Below, piece by piece: positions 17,698 to 26,715 of a stretch of 64,000 bases of DNA. The notes beneath the pieces are model-generated. The model was given only the letters and a program-made list of their open reading frames with translations, was not told where the DNA came from and made no database searches. The position numbers and the translations under genes were made by a program. The stretch's first letter is position 1. Each line of letters begins with the position of its first letter. Source of the stretch: a marine gamma proteobacterium HTCC2143 (GTDB taxonomy: Bacteria > Pseudomonadota > Gammaproteobacteria > Pseudomonadales > Dasaniaceae); NCBI GenBank assembly GCA_000169075.1, contig AAVT01000008.1:62001-126000 (forward strand), in the 5' to 3' direction.

Positions 17698-18465
17698 ATG
17701 CTTATGTCCAGACTTACTGAGAAAAACCCCCCATCATGTTTTAGTAGCGACGGAGTTCTGCTTTCAACCGGCTGTCGTGTTTTACTGATTCTTACGCTCT
17801 GGCTGAGCGCAGGAACCCATGCGAACACCTTGGAAGATTCTGGCCTGACCCTAGCCCAGCAGCGCGAAAGTAGCCTGTCGGAATGGCGATTTAAGGTTTT
17901 TCTTGATCAACGAGAAATCGGCTTCCATGACTTCCGAGTGAGCACCCTCGGTGAGCAGCTACGAATGGAAACAACCGCCGAATTTGATGTAAAAATCCTG
18001 TTCTTCAACGCCTATCGCTATCGCCACAGGAATGTCGAGCTTTGGGACTCCGATTGCCTGACTTCTCTCAATTCTAGCACCGATGCCAATGGCGATGACT
18101 TCACGATCAGCGGTGCTGTTAACGACGGGCGCTTTATCGTCTCAGATGGCGATGACACAGAATCCCTGCCACCCTGTATTCAATCGTTTGCCTACTGGAA
18201 CCCAAAGTTTTTGGATGCAACCAATTTACTTAACTCCCAAACCGGAAAGCTTGAATCGGTTAGTATCGATTTTGAAGACGAAGATGTTGTCCAAGTCAAC
18301 GGCACTGGGATTAATGCCCACCGGTATGTTATCAAAGCCAAAGACGCCGCAATTACCCTATGGTACGCATCGGCCGATGCTCGTTGGCTGGCATTGCAAT
18401 CCATTGATGATAACGGGCGCACTATTCGTTATGTACCGCAGGCCATTCCTGCACTAGAACCTTAG
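17698..18465 (+). CDS. DUF6134 family secreted protein
   Basis: Protein of 255 residues with a signal-peptide-like hydrophobic segment at about residues 22-42 (VLLILTLWLSAGTHA). The mature part has the features of DUF6134: WRFKVFLDQREIGFHDFRV at the start, a strand-rich core (TTAEFDVKILFFNAYRYRHRNVELW, split here over the pattern), and a late stretch ALWYASADARWLALQS-like sequence reading TLWYASADARWLALQS. Function is unknown; such proteins are periplasmic and often sit near cyclopropane-fatty-acid gene clusters, but no such genes are present here. The ATG at 17698 is preceded by AGGAAGG. An ATG two codons on is also possible. Confidence 0.75.
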   Translation: MLMSRLTEKNPPSCFSSDGVLLSTGCRVLLILTLWLSAGTHANTLEDSGLTLAQQRESSLSEWRFKVFLDQREIGFHDFRVSTLGEQLRMETTAEFDVKILFFNAYRYRHRNVELWDSDCLTSLNSSTDANGDDFTISGAVNDGRFIVSDGDDTESLPPCIQSFAYWNPKFLDATNLLNSQTGKLESVSIDFEDEDVVQVNGTGINAHRYVIKAKDAAITLWYASADARWLALQSIDDNGRTIRYVPQAIPALEP

Positions 18466-18520
18466 ACAAAACTGGGCACTCTGCACAGGCATTATCAGCC
18501 ATTGGAATCTCCGGCTGGCC

Positions 18521-19507
18521 TCAGTTGCGAAATGACCCAGCCGTGCGTCCAGTCCATTGTTTAAAACCGCGATGGAATGATCGCGTTTCGGTATAACCCA
18601 ACTCATAAGCGATGTTATCCAAGCTGAGCTGCGTGCTTTGCAGGTAGTGCAACGCCAGTTCCAGACGCACTTCATTAAGCAGACCTTTGTATTGATAGCC
18701 CTCGTCATTCAGTTTACGCTGAAGCGTTCGGCTGCTGATATTCAAGTGTTTCGCAATCAATGTACTGCTGGGCGCATGATCTTTAAGACTTAGCCGCAGC
18801 AGATTTTTTACCTGAGCAAATAGTGGCTGATTATGGTGAATGCTCGTTAAAGTTTTGGTGGCGTGATCCAACAGGGTTTGAAGTAGCTGGTTGTCTGCCT
18901 GCGGAATCGGTTTATCCAATAAATGTTTGGGGATGCGCAGTCCGCTAAAAGGGTGGTCAAACTGGGGAATTACACCAAAAACAGCACGATACTCTTCTAG
19001 CAGAGCAACATCGTCCGGCGCGGAATGTTCCAAGTAAACAGCATCAACCAACTCGGGGAAATGGAGAAAATTCTGCGCGTAGCGTTGCCAGCAGGCCAGT
19101 ACATTTTCAATTTCATGACGGCGTGATAATGGCCGAGTAAACTGGCAGTGCCAATGCTGCGTCACATGGTCGCGATCGAACTCCGCAGTTGATATGCCCA
19201 TATCGCCAACGATCGGTTCGTAAATCGGAATTTTCGCCAACACTTCACGCAGCGTCGCGCAGTTCATGGTGATGTAGCCAAGTACCCCGTAAGAAGCGGG
19301 CTCGACAAACTCGGCGGAATGTAATCCAAAACAGGGATCTTTACTGGCATCAATTAACAGTTCTAAGAGTCCCTCCATCGCGTCACCCGGAATACGCGCA
19401 TTGATATCAGACAGCTGTTGAGGACTTATACCCGCCTGTTTCAGTAGTGGAGTGGTATTAACGCCGCAGCTTGCTGCCATTATTAGGTATTGATTGATGG
19501 CTGGCAC
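18521..19507 (-). CDS. AraC family transcriptional regulator
   Basis: Regulator of 328 residues: an N-terminal arabinose-binding-like (PF12625-type) ligand domain and a C-terminal AraC double helix-turn-helix (about residues 235-325), visible as SSTLIAKHLNISSRTLQRKL followed by NIAYELGYTETRSFHRGFKQWTG. It is divergent from the flavoenzyme/GlpD/kinase operon across 196 bases and probably controls it. GTG at 19507 is the only canonical start but has no ribosome site; an ATT at 19552 lies nine bases after AGGGGAGGG and would add 15 residues. A six-base inverted repeat TTACCG-TTAG-CGGTAA (19658-19673) in the shared upstream region is a possible operator. Confidence 0.88.
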   Translation of the reverse strand: MPAINQYLIMAASCGVNTTPLLKQAGISPQQLSDINARIPGDAMEGLLELLIDASKDPCFGLHSAEFVEPASYGVLGYITMNCATLREVLAKIPIYEPIVGDMGISTAEFDRDHVTQHWHCQFTRPLSRRHEIENVLACWQRYAQNFLHFPELVDAVYLEHSAPDDVALLEEYRAVFGVIPQFDHPFSGLRIPKHLLDKPIPQADNQLLQTLLDHATKTLTSIHHNQPLFAQVKNLLRLSLKDHAPSSTLIAKHLNISSRTLQRKLNDEGYQYKGLLNEVRLELALHYLQSTQLSLDNIAYELGYTETRSFHRGFKQWTGRTAGSFRN

Positions 19508-19657
19508 AGACGCGGTGATGCCGGCACTGTGTGTGATCGACTGCTGATTAATGGTGAAATGCCCTCCCCTTTTAATTTAGCTGGCCGAAAAAGTGACTAC
19601 GATGGCGCGCACTGACAGTACTCATGTTATTCATTAGCTTATTATTAGACCATTATT

Positions 19658-19673
19658 TTACCGTTAGCGGTAA
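19658..19673. promoter_or_regulatory. Inverted repeat, candidate operator in the araC/flavoenzyme spacer
   Basis: TTACCG, a four-base loop TTAG, then CGGTAA, located 30 bases before the flavoenzyme start and about 150 bases from the AraC gene. It lies in an AT-rich divergent spacer where regulation is expected. AraC proteins usually bind direct repeats, so the binding partner is uncertain. Confidence 0.3.
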
Positions 19674-19703
19674 TTGTATTTATGCACGCCGAGGGGAATG
19701 ATC

Positions 19704-21323
19704 TTGAGCACAACCGGAATTAAGCGTTGGAATGACTGGGGTACTGAGGGCAGTGATTATCGCATGGAATTGAGTGACGACTTGCGCGATTTGCTAACCC
19801 GGCTAGTGGGTCCTGGCAGAGCATTGCCAGAGGCGACATTGCAACAGATAGTGGCCCGCGTACCGCCATCTCGATTACCTGAACACCCGCTGATTGAGCG
19901 CGATGCTGAGACGCGTGTGCGTCATGCCCGCGGCCAGAGCCTACCGGATTGGCTGGCCATGCACAGTGGCGAGCTAGGCGTATTCCCCGATGGTGTGGCG
20001 CGGCCAGCATCGCGCGAGCAGGTGGTTGAGTTGCTGCGTTTTGCCGCTGATACCAATATTACCGTGATCCCCTATGGTGGGGGCACGTCAGTGGCTGGAC
20101 ATATCAACCCGCTGGCCGATAATCGCCCGGTGTTAACAGTTAGCCTAACAAAGATGAATAAACTACTGGCACTGGATAAGTTGAGTCAGATCGCAACCTT
20201 CGGAGCGGGTACCGCTGGGCCAGCGATTGAAGCACAACTGCAGGCCGAGGGTTATACGCTGGGACACTACCCACAATCATGGGAACTATCGACCCTAGGC
20301 GGCTGGGTGGCTGCGCGCTCCAGTGGTCAACAGTCGCTGCGCTACGGGCGTATCGAACAAATGTTTGCTGGCGGCAACATGGAGACTTTAGCCGGACAAC
20401 TCGAAATCCCCCCTATCCCCGCCAGCTCCGCGGGACCCGATCTACGTGAAATGGTACTGGGCTCAGAGGGTCGACTGGGTATTATTACTGAAGTTAAAGT
20501 GCGTGTAACCAAAATCCCAGAGCAGGAATCTTTTCACGTTTGTTTTTTCCCATCCTGGCAGCAAGGGCTGGACGCTGTGCGTGAACTGGCGCAAGAGAGA
20601 GTACAGCTGTCAATGCTGCGCCTCAGTAATGCGCTGGAGACCGAGAGTCTACTTAATATGAGCGGTAGTGAACATCTATCTGCCCTCAACCATTTACTGG
20701 AAAGTCAGGGCTTAGGGGATGGCAAGGTCATGATGACCTGGGGTCTGACCGGCTCCCTGCGTCAATGCGAGTTTGCCGGAGAACTAACCCGACAATGCAA
20801 TAGCCGCTATGGCGGTGTGGCTGCCCCCGATGCGTTAGGCGACAATTGGGCACACGGTCGTTTTCGCGCGCCCTACCTGCGCGAGCCACTCGGCCGTCTG
20901 GGTTATCTTGCCGACACCATGGAAACCGCCATCAACTGGGACCAAGTAACGGACTCGATGGAACGCATAGAAACGGCAATTCGAAACGCACTTGTCGACG
21001 AATCGGAACAGGTGCATGCCTACACCCATCTCTCTCATGTTTATGGGCAGGGCTGCAGTATTTATACGACATATCTATTTCGCTGCGCTGATGACTATCC
21101 AAAAACCTTTGACTACTGGCAAAAATTAAAACATGCCGGCGCTTCGGCCATTGTTGCCTGCGGCGGCACTATCAGCCACCAACATGGTGTGGGCTATGAC
21201 CACAGAAACTACCTGCCTGCCGAGAAGGGAGAAATCGGTATTGCCGCTCTTCGCAGCCTGTGTAGTTTCTTTGATCCTGATGAGCGTTTGAATCCAGGCA
21301 AATTATTGCCTGACGGCAAATAG
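19704..21323 (+). CDS. FAD-linked oxidase resembling alkylglycerone-phosphate synthase
   Basis: Flavoprotein of about 539 residues of the VAO/PCMH family, closest in pattern to alkyldihydroxyacetone-phosphate synthase (AGPS), which makes the ether bond of ether lipids. The FAD domain shows ITVIPYGGGTSVAGHI, LSTLGGWVAARSSGQQSLRYG and GSEGRLGIITEVKVR; the C-terminal half ends with ISHQHGVGYDHRNYLP, equivalent to the SHHHGVG active-site loop of AGPS but with Gln for the middle His. TTG at 19704 is seven bases after GAGGGG and is the likely start; an ATG at 19698 abuts that site. It is the first gene of an operon with glpD and an FGGY kinase, which points to a glycerol-phosphate-type substrate. 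Confidence 0.85.
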   Translation: MSTTGIKRWNDWGTEGSDYRMELSDDLRDLLTRLVGPGRALPEATLQQIVARVPPSRLPEHPLIERDAETRVRHARGQSLPDWLAMHSGELGVFPDGVARPASREQVVELLRFAADTNITVIPYGGGTSVAGHINPLADNRPVLTVSLTKMNKLLALDKLSQIATFGAGTAGPAIEAQLQAEGYTLGHYPQSWELSTLGGWVAARSSGQQSLRYGRIEQMFAGGNMETLAGQLEIPPIPASSAGPDLREMVLGSEGRLGIITEVKVRVTKIPEQESFHVCFFPSWQQGLDAVRELAQERVQLSMLRLSNALETESLLNMSGSEHLSALNHLLESQGLGDGKVMMTWGLTGSLRQCEFAGELTRQCNSRYGGVAAPDALGDNWAHGRFRAPYLREPLGRLGYLADTMETAINWDQVTDSMERIETAIRNALVDESEQVHAYTHLSHVYGQGCSIYTTYLFRCADDYPKTFDYWQKLKHAGASAIVACGGTISHQHGVGYDHRNYLPAEKGEIGIAALRSLCSFFDPDERLNPGKLLPDGK

Positions 21324-21332
21324 GACGTGTCC

Positions 21333-22931
21333 ATGGAAAGTATCTTTTGTAACCGACAAGCCTTATTTGAGCGCCTACGCGCAGGTGATAACAGCTATGA
21401 CTTAGTCATAGTGGGCGGCGGTATTACCGGTGCCGGTGTGCTGCGTGAAGCTGCCCGCAGTGGTTATCGGACGCTGTTAATAGAGCAACAGGATTTTGCC
21501 TGGGGCACTTCAAGCCGGTCTTCCAAAATGATCCATGGCGGCCTGCGCTACTTGGTCAGTGGCGATTTAAAACTGACGCGGGAATCACTGTCTGAGCGCG
21601 AGCGATTGCTGCGCGAGGCCCCCGGGCTGATTGAGCGCATGGGCTATTACTATGTATTACGCAAGGGTAGTTTCCCCGGTCGATTTGTCATGAATGCGGT
21701 GCTAGCCGTTTATGATTTCATTGCCGGCATTAGCGATCATCGGTTTATTAAGTTGCCGCAGATACTGGAGAAATTCCCCGGCGTTAAAAAGGAAGGGCTT
21801 AATGGCGCCTGTTATTACACCGATGCTGTCACTGACGATGCACGTCTGGTAATGCGAGTATTACAGGAAAGCTCTTCATCGACGACAGCCGCTATTAACT
21901 ACGTGCGGGCGGGTGACCTTTTATTGGAAGATGACAACGTCGTCGGTGTGCAAATTGAGGACGGTGAAACAGGTGAACACTTCAGTTTAAAAACCCCCGT
22001 GGTCATTAATGCTACGGGCGCCTGGGCCGACCGACTGCGCAATCAGCTCAATAGTGAAACCCGTATTCGTCCATTACGCGGAAGTCATCTTATATTTCCG
22101 GCCAAACTGCTGCCGGTGAGCGCAGTGCTGGCACTACCCCACCCAGACGATAAACGTGCAGCATTTATCTATCCCTGGGAGGGCACTACCGTGATTGGTA
22201 CCACAGATCTCGATCACACCGATGATCTGGACAATGAAGCCAGTATTACTGAGCAAGAAGTACGGTATCTGATGCGTATCGTCGAGAGTGAATTTCCTGA
22301 GGCTTCAATCTCGAGGAGCGAAATCATATCAACTTGGGCTGGAGTGCGCCCGGTTATTGCCGCAGAGGATGCGCGTGATCCTTCTAAAGAGCGCCGAGAC
22401 CACGCTGTCTGGTTTGACAAAGGCCTGGTCACGGTCAGTGGTGGCAAGCTGACTACCTTCCGATTAATAGCACTCGATGCACTGGCCGCGGCGGCGCCAC
22501 TGCTGCCTGACGCCAACACGTCTACCGACGAACAGATATTCTCGCAGCCAACATCGGCGGTCCGCCCGCTCACATTGATGCAAAGTCGATACGGGACCTT
22601 GGCTGATCAAGCAGTAAGTGCTGCACAGCCAGGAGAAGAACGGTCAATCGACAATACCCGATTCAGTTTAAGCGATTGTCGCTGGGCCGCGCGTAGCGAG
22701 TCGGTGATGCATTTAGATGACCTGCTATTAAGGCGCACAAGGCTTGCACTATTGCTGCCAAATGGTGCCTCTGAACTTTTCCCTGCGCTAGAAAAAATCT
22801 GCTCAGAAGAACTCGGCTGGAACAGCCAGCGGTGGACTGAGGAGCAGCAGCGCTACGAGTCTATTATTGCTCGCTATTATGCTGTGCCCAACACGTCGAT
22901 CGATGGAGATGCAGTCAATGCCCCAGGCTGA
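21333..22931 (+). CDS. glpD: Aerobic glycerol-3-phosphate dehydrogenase/oxidase
   Basis: Membrane-associated FAD enzyme of about 532 residues oxidising glycerol-3-phosphate to dihydroxyacetone phosphate and feeding quinones. The dinucleotide motif GGGITGAGVLREAARSGY is at about 26-43, then the family motif WGTSSRSSKMIHGGLRYL near 60-77, and later RPLRGSHLIFP and VSGGKLTTFR. Size and order fit GlpD. The ATG at 21333 is seven bases after AGGA; the GTG six bases earlier is less likely. It begins nine bases after the flavoenzyme stop and its end overlaps the kinase start. Gene symbol is by family; it could act on a modified glycerol phosphate given its unusual partner. Confidence 0.88.
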   Translation: MESIFCNRQALFERLRAGDNSYDLVIVGGGITGAGVLREAARSGYRTLLIEQQDFAWGTSSRSSKMIHGGLRYLVSGDLKLTRESLSERERLLREAPGLIERMGYYYVLRKGSFPGRFVMNAVLAVYDFIAGISDHRFIKLPQILEKFPGVKKEGLNGACYYTDAVTDDARLVMRVLQESSSSTTAAINYVRAGDLLLEDDNVVGVQIEDGETGEHFSLKTPVVINATGAWADRLRNQLNSETRIRPLRGSHLIFPAKLLPVSAVLALPHPDDKRAAFIYPWEGTTVIGTTDLDHTDDLDNEASITEQEVRYLMRIVESEFPEASISRSEIISTWAGVRPVIAAEDARDPSKERRDHAVWFDKGLVTVSGGKLTTFRLIALDALAAAAPLLPDANTSTDEQIFSQPTSAVRPLTLMQSRYGTLADQAVSAAQPGEERSIDNTRFSLSDCRWAARSESVMHLDDLLLRRTRLALLLPNGASELFPALEKICSEELGWNSQRWTEEQQRYESIIARYYAVPNTSIDGDAVNAPG

Positions 22932-24477
22932 ATACCTGCTCGTTATCGACAATGGTACCCAAAGTGTCCGCGCCATGGTGTTTGATCAATGTGGCGAGGT
23001 GGTCGCTAAAAGCAAGGTGGATATCGAGCCCTACAAATCCCCCGAACCGGGTTGGGCTGAGCAGGATCTCGACTATTTTTGGCAATCGCTGTGCAAAGCC
23101 TGCCAAGCCCTTTGGCCGATGCTGGATTTCCCTCCCGAACAGATAAAGGGTGTTTCCATCACGACCCAGCGCGCCACGGTGGCCGTGTTGGATGACAAGG
23201 GTAAACCGTTACGCCCGGCGTTTATCTGGCTTGATCAGCGGCGGGTTGATACGAAGGCGCCGCTAGGGTTGCTGTTTTCCGCGCTCACCACCGTGATTGG
23301 CGCAAAAAATGCCATCGACGATTTTCACGCGGAGTGTAAAGCCAATTGGATGGTGCAGAATGAGCCGGAGTTGTGGCAGAAAGTTGATAAATATCTGCTG
23401 CTCTCCGGTTATCAGGTCCATAAATTGACCGGGCTGTATCACGATGCGGTAGCCAGTCAGGTGGGGTATGTGCCTTTTGATTTTAAAAAGCAGTGCTGGG
23501 CAGAAGACAACGACTGGAAGTGGCAGGTCACTCCGATAAAAGCCACCATGTTGCCAAAGCTATTCCCAGCGGGTGCCGAGATGGGTTATATCACCTCGCA
23601 GGCGTCCCATGAAACCGGCATACCCGCAGGCACACCGGTGATCGCATCGGGCTCCGACAAAGCCTGCGAAGTGCTGGGCAGTGGCTCTTTGGCAAAAGAT
23701 ATCGGCAGTCTCAGCTACGGTACCACCGCTACTTTTAATCTGACATCCAGCCAGTACAAAGAGGTATTCAGCTTGCGTCCGGCTTATCCGGGGGTTGCTC
23801 CAGGAACCTTTAATGTGGAGGTAATGATCCCTCGCGGCTACTGGATGGTCAGCTGGTTTAAGCAACAATTTGGCCAGCGTGAACAGCAGCTGGCCGAACA
23901 GCAGAACGTCGCTGCTGAGCATTTACTCAATCAGTTACTCAGTCAAGTACCGCCAGGGTCCATGGGTCTGACGCTTCAGCCCTATTGGTCTGCAGCAGAT
24001 GGAGTTGGCAAAGAAGCCAAAGGAGCGATGATTGGCTTTGGTGATGTACACACCCGGGCCCACATTTATCGAGCGCTGATCGAGGGGCTTACTTACGCAC
24101 TGCGTGAGGGTAAGGAACTGGCGGAAAAGCGCTGTCGATCGCCCATAAAGACCTTGAGAGTGTCCGGCGGCGGTTCACAGAGCGATGAGGTCATGCAAAT
24201 TTCAGCCGATATCTTTGGGATGCCAGTAGAGCGGCCACATACCTACGAGACCTCGGGGCTGGGCGCGGCTATAGCAATCGCTGTGGGAGTCGGTATCTAC
24301 CCCGATTTTGGTAGCGCCGTAAACGCTATGGTACGGGTTGGTCGTCGGTTTGAACCCGACACCAAAAGCCAACAGCTTTATAATCAGCTTTACCAAGAGG
24401 TCTATCGCAAGCTGTACAGAAAATTAAGGCCGAGTTATCAAGCGATTAAGCGGATTACCGGGTATCCCGCGGTCTAA
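22918..24477 (+). CDS. FGGY-family carbohydrate kinase (glycerol-kinase-like)
   Basis: Cytosolic ATP-dependent sugar or polyol kinase of about 519 residues. The N-terminal phosphate-binding loop reads VIDNGTQSVRAMVFD; the second ATPase motif SYGTTATFNL and the C-terminal RVSGGGSQSDEVMQISADIFGMPV are standard FGGY signatures. Several starts are possible (22867, 22903, 22909, 22918); I choose 22918 because GGAG at 22905-22908 is nine bases upstream and the protein then begins directly before the first strand. It overlaps the GlpD gene by 14 bases. It is longer than, and different from, canonical GlpK, and may phosphorylate a glycerol-like or glycerol-ether polyol; the context suggests it feeds the two preceding enzymes. 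Confidence 0.85.
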   Translation: MPQAEYLLVIDNGTQSVRAMVFDQCGEVVAKSKVDIEPYKSPEPGWAEQDLDYFWQSLCKACQALWPMLDFPPEQIKGVSITTQRATVAVLDDKGKPLRPAFIWLDQRRVDTKAPLGLLFSALTTVIGAKNAIDDFHAECKANWMVQNEPELWQKVDKYLLLSGYQVHKLTGLYHDAVASQVGYVPFDFKKQCWAEDNDWKWQVTPIKATMLPKLFPAGAEMGYITSQASHETGIPAGTPVIASGSDKACEVLGSGSLAKDIGSLSYGTTATFNLTSSQYKEVFSLRPAYPGVAPGTFNVEVMIPRGYWMVSWFKQQFGQREQQLAEQQNVAAEHLLNQLLSQVPPGSMGLTLQPYWSAADGVGKEAKGAMIGFGDVHTRAHIYRALIEGLTYALREGKELAEKRCRSPIKTLRVSGGGSQSDEVMQISADIFGMPVERPHTYETSGLGAAIAIAVGVGIYPDFGSAVNAMVRVGRRFEPDTKSQQLYNQLYQEVYRKLYRKLRPSYQAIKRITGYPAV

Positions 24478-24611
24478 ACGTTATAACAACAGGGCCGAGG
24501 TCTACTGCCCTGACAATCAGATCCTCATTAAATAATTCGCAGCAAGCACAGCTAACCCTAGTCACACAACAGGCTACCTTTGTGTTTTAAGACAATCAGG
24601 AATAAGCAGTA

Positions 24612-26471
24612 ATGATCGACAGGCAGAACGAAAAAAAAGCAACACCGGTGACATTCGCACAACGCGGACTGGCGATGTTGACGATATTTTATTGCGTCAG
24701 CTTCTCGCCGGCACTGGCAGCCGCAGAGCCACAACAGCCATTATGGGGTGATACTCATCTGCACACGGCACTCTCTGGCGACGCCGTCGCCTATGGTTTA
24801 CTGCGCTCACCCGCCGATGCCTACAACATTGCCACTGGCAAACGGGTAACGACCCCAGAAGGGCAAATTATACAATTAACTCGCCCGCTGGATTTTCTGG
24901 TTATAGCCGATCATGCCGAAGGTTACGGTTTGGTCAAAGCTATTATTGACGGTAATCAAAAACTGCTAAAAGATCCTGTTATCCGACGCTGGGCCGGCAT
25001 GCTTGAAGCGGGAAAAAATGCGCTGGTCGGCCAGGAAATGATCCAGGCTCAATCTACGGGGAATCTACCTGACGTAATAAAAGATGGGCAGGACATCACC
25101 CGCGGGCTTTGGCTTGATATGTTAAAAACAGCTGATGCCTACAATCAGCCCGGTGAATTTACCGCTATGATCGGCTTCGAGTGGTCAGCAGCCCCCCAAG
25201 GCAACAACTTGCATCGCGTTGTAGTCTACCGCGACGGCGGTGATCTGGCCGCTACACGACTGCCGCTGGATACGGCTGTCAGTGGTATGAATCCCGAGAA
25301 ATTATGGGCGTGGATGGCCGATTATGAAAAAGAAACGGGGGGCAAGATCTTAGCCATCCCTCACAATGCTAATCTGTCTAACGGCCAAATGTTCCAAATG
25401 GTAGATGGCGACGGCAGTCCCCTGTCAGCAAGCTATGCCAGCCTGCGAGCGCGCTGGGAGCCTCTGGTAGAAGTGACTCAAATCAAAGGCGACGGAGAGG
25501 CCCACCCGTTACTTTCGCGCAACGACGAGTTTGCTGATTTTGAAACCTGGGACATTGGCAACCTCATTGGCAGTCGAGAAAAATCCTCCGACATGCTACC
25601 GGGAGAATATGCTCGCGAAGCACTGAAAAACGGCCTAATCGTGCAACAACAGTCGGGATCCAATCCATTTAAATTTGGCATGATTGGCTCAACCGATTCA
25701 CATACATCCGTCACCGCCTCAGAAGAGAATAACTTTTGGGGTAAGTTTGCCACGACCGAGCCACATCCTGGCCGCTGGGTTAAGCACCGTAAACCGCTCC
25801 AAAAAGACGGTTGGCAATATTCAGCCTCCGGTCTAGCAGCAGTTTGGGCAAGGGATAACAACAGAGCCTCGATTTTTGATGCTATGCAACGCCGAGAAGT
25901 CTATGCCACTACAGGCCCACGAATTACTTTGCGGCTATTTGCTGGCTGGAGCTTCGACAGCAGTGATCTCACCGATCCGGATATCGCCAGTTTGGGCTAT
26001 AGCAAGGGTATACCGATGGGTGGAGATTTAACTGCAGCACCCGCAGGGCAAAGCCTTTCATTAATGATGACCGCCAGTAAAGATCCCCAGAGTGGAAATT
26101 TAGATCGTCTTCAGGTGGTCAAAGGCTGGGTCGACACAGATAACCAGACCTTTGAAAAAATTTACAATGTGGCCTGGTCGGGTTTACGTGAGTTGACAGC
26201 AGAGGGCACACTACCACCGGTAGGTAACACCGTGGATGTGGCTGACGCCAGCTGGACTAACAGCATTGGCGAACCGCAACTGTCGGTAGTTTGGACAGAC
26301 CCAGACTTTGATTCTAACCAGCACGCTTTTTACTATGTCCGGGCGCTGGAAATCCCTACACCACGCTGGACCGCCTACGACGCCAAGCGTTTTGGCGAAA
26401 GCATGAATAACGAAGTACCTATGACTATTCAGGAACGCGCTTACAGCTCACCCATTTGGTATACACCGTAG
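24612..26471 (+). CDS. DUF3604 family secreted protein
   Basis: Protein of 619 residues with an N-terminal hydrophobic signal (about 18-39, ending ALAAAEP). The DUF3604 domain has PHP-like metal-binding features: WGDTHLHT near residue 45, DFLVIADHAEGYG near 95, and GMIGSTDSHTS near 358. The domain runs almost to the C-terminus, which ends in the family pattern YYVRALEIPTPRWTAYDA. Members are predicted metal-dependent hydrolases or phosphatases of unknown substrate, exported here. It follows the kinase by 134 bases on the same strand and might be part of the same regulon; the spacer has no clear terminator. Confidence 0.85.
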   Translation: MIDRQNEKKATPVTFAQRGLAMLTIFYCVSFSPALAAAEPQQPLWGDTHLHTALSGDAVAYGLLRSPADAYNIATGKRVTTPEGQIIQLTRPLDFLVIADHAEGYGLVKAIIDGNQKLLKDPVIRRWAGMLEAGKNALVGQEMIQAQSTGNLPDVIKDGQDITRGLWLDMLKTADAYNQPGEFTAMIGFEWSAAPQGNNLHRVVVYRDGGDLAATRLPLDTAVSGMNPEKLWAWMADYEKETGGKILAIPHNANLSNGQMFQMVDGDGSPLSASYASLRARWEPLVEVTQIKGDGEAHPLLSRNDEFADFETWDIGNLIGSREKSSDMLPGEYAREALKNGLIVQQQSGSNPFKFGMIGSTDSHTSVTASEENNFWGKFATTEPHPGRWVKHRKPLQKDGWQYSASGLAAVWARDNNRASIFDAMQRREVYATTGPRITLRLFAGWSFDSSDLTDPDIASLGYSKGIPMGGDLTAAPAGQSLSLMMTASKDPQSGNLDRLQVVKGWVDTDNQTFEKIYNVAWSGLRELTAEGTLPPVGNTVDVADASWTNSIGEPQLSVVWTDPDFDSNQHAFYYVRALEIPTPRWTAYDAKRFGESMNNEVPMTIQERAYSSPIWYTP

Positions 26472-26715
26472 CTGAGGGCATCATATATGGCAGGGCTTTG
26501 ATTTACGGTAGCAACCGCCACCACTTTGGCAAAACCGGCGGTCACAGCAGTGAAGCATCACGGATTAACGTTAGCTACGATTGGGAAAAATACTCTTTTA
26601 CGCCGACTGATCCGATCATTCGGCTATTCACGGTAAAACGGCGGAGAATGGATTAACGTGAAACAAGTTGTGACGCCTTCCAGCCGCTCATCATGGCAAC
26701 GAGGCTGGCGACCAA

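Noticed and set aside
26456..26656. Plus-strand ORF of 66 codons after the DUF3604 gene
   Set aside because: It overlaps the DUF3604 end in another frame and has no ribosome site or recognisable sequence.
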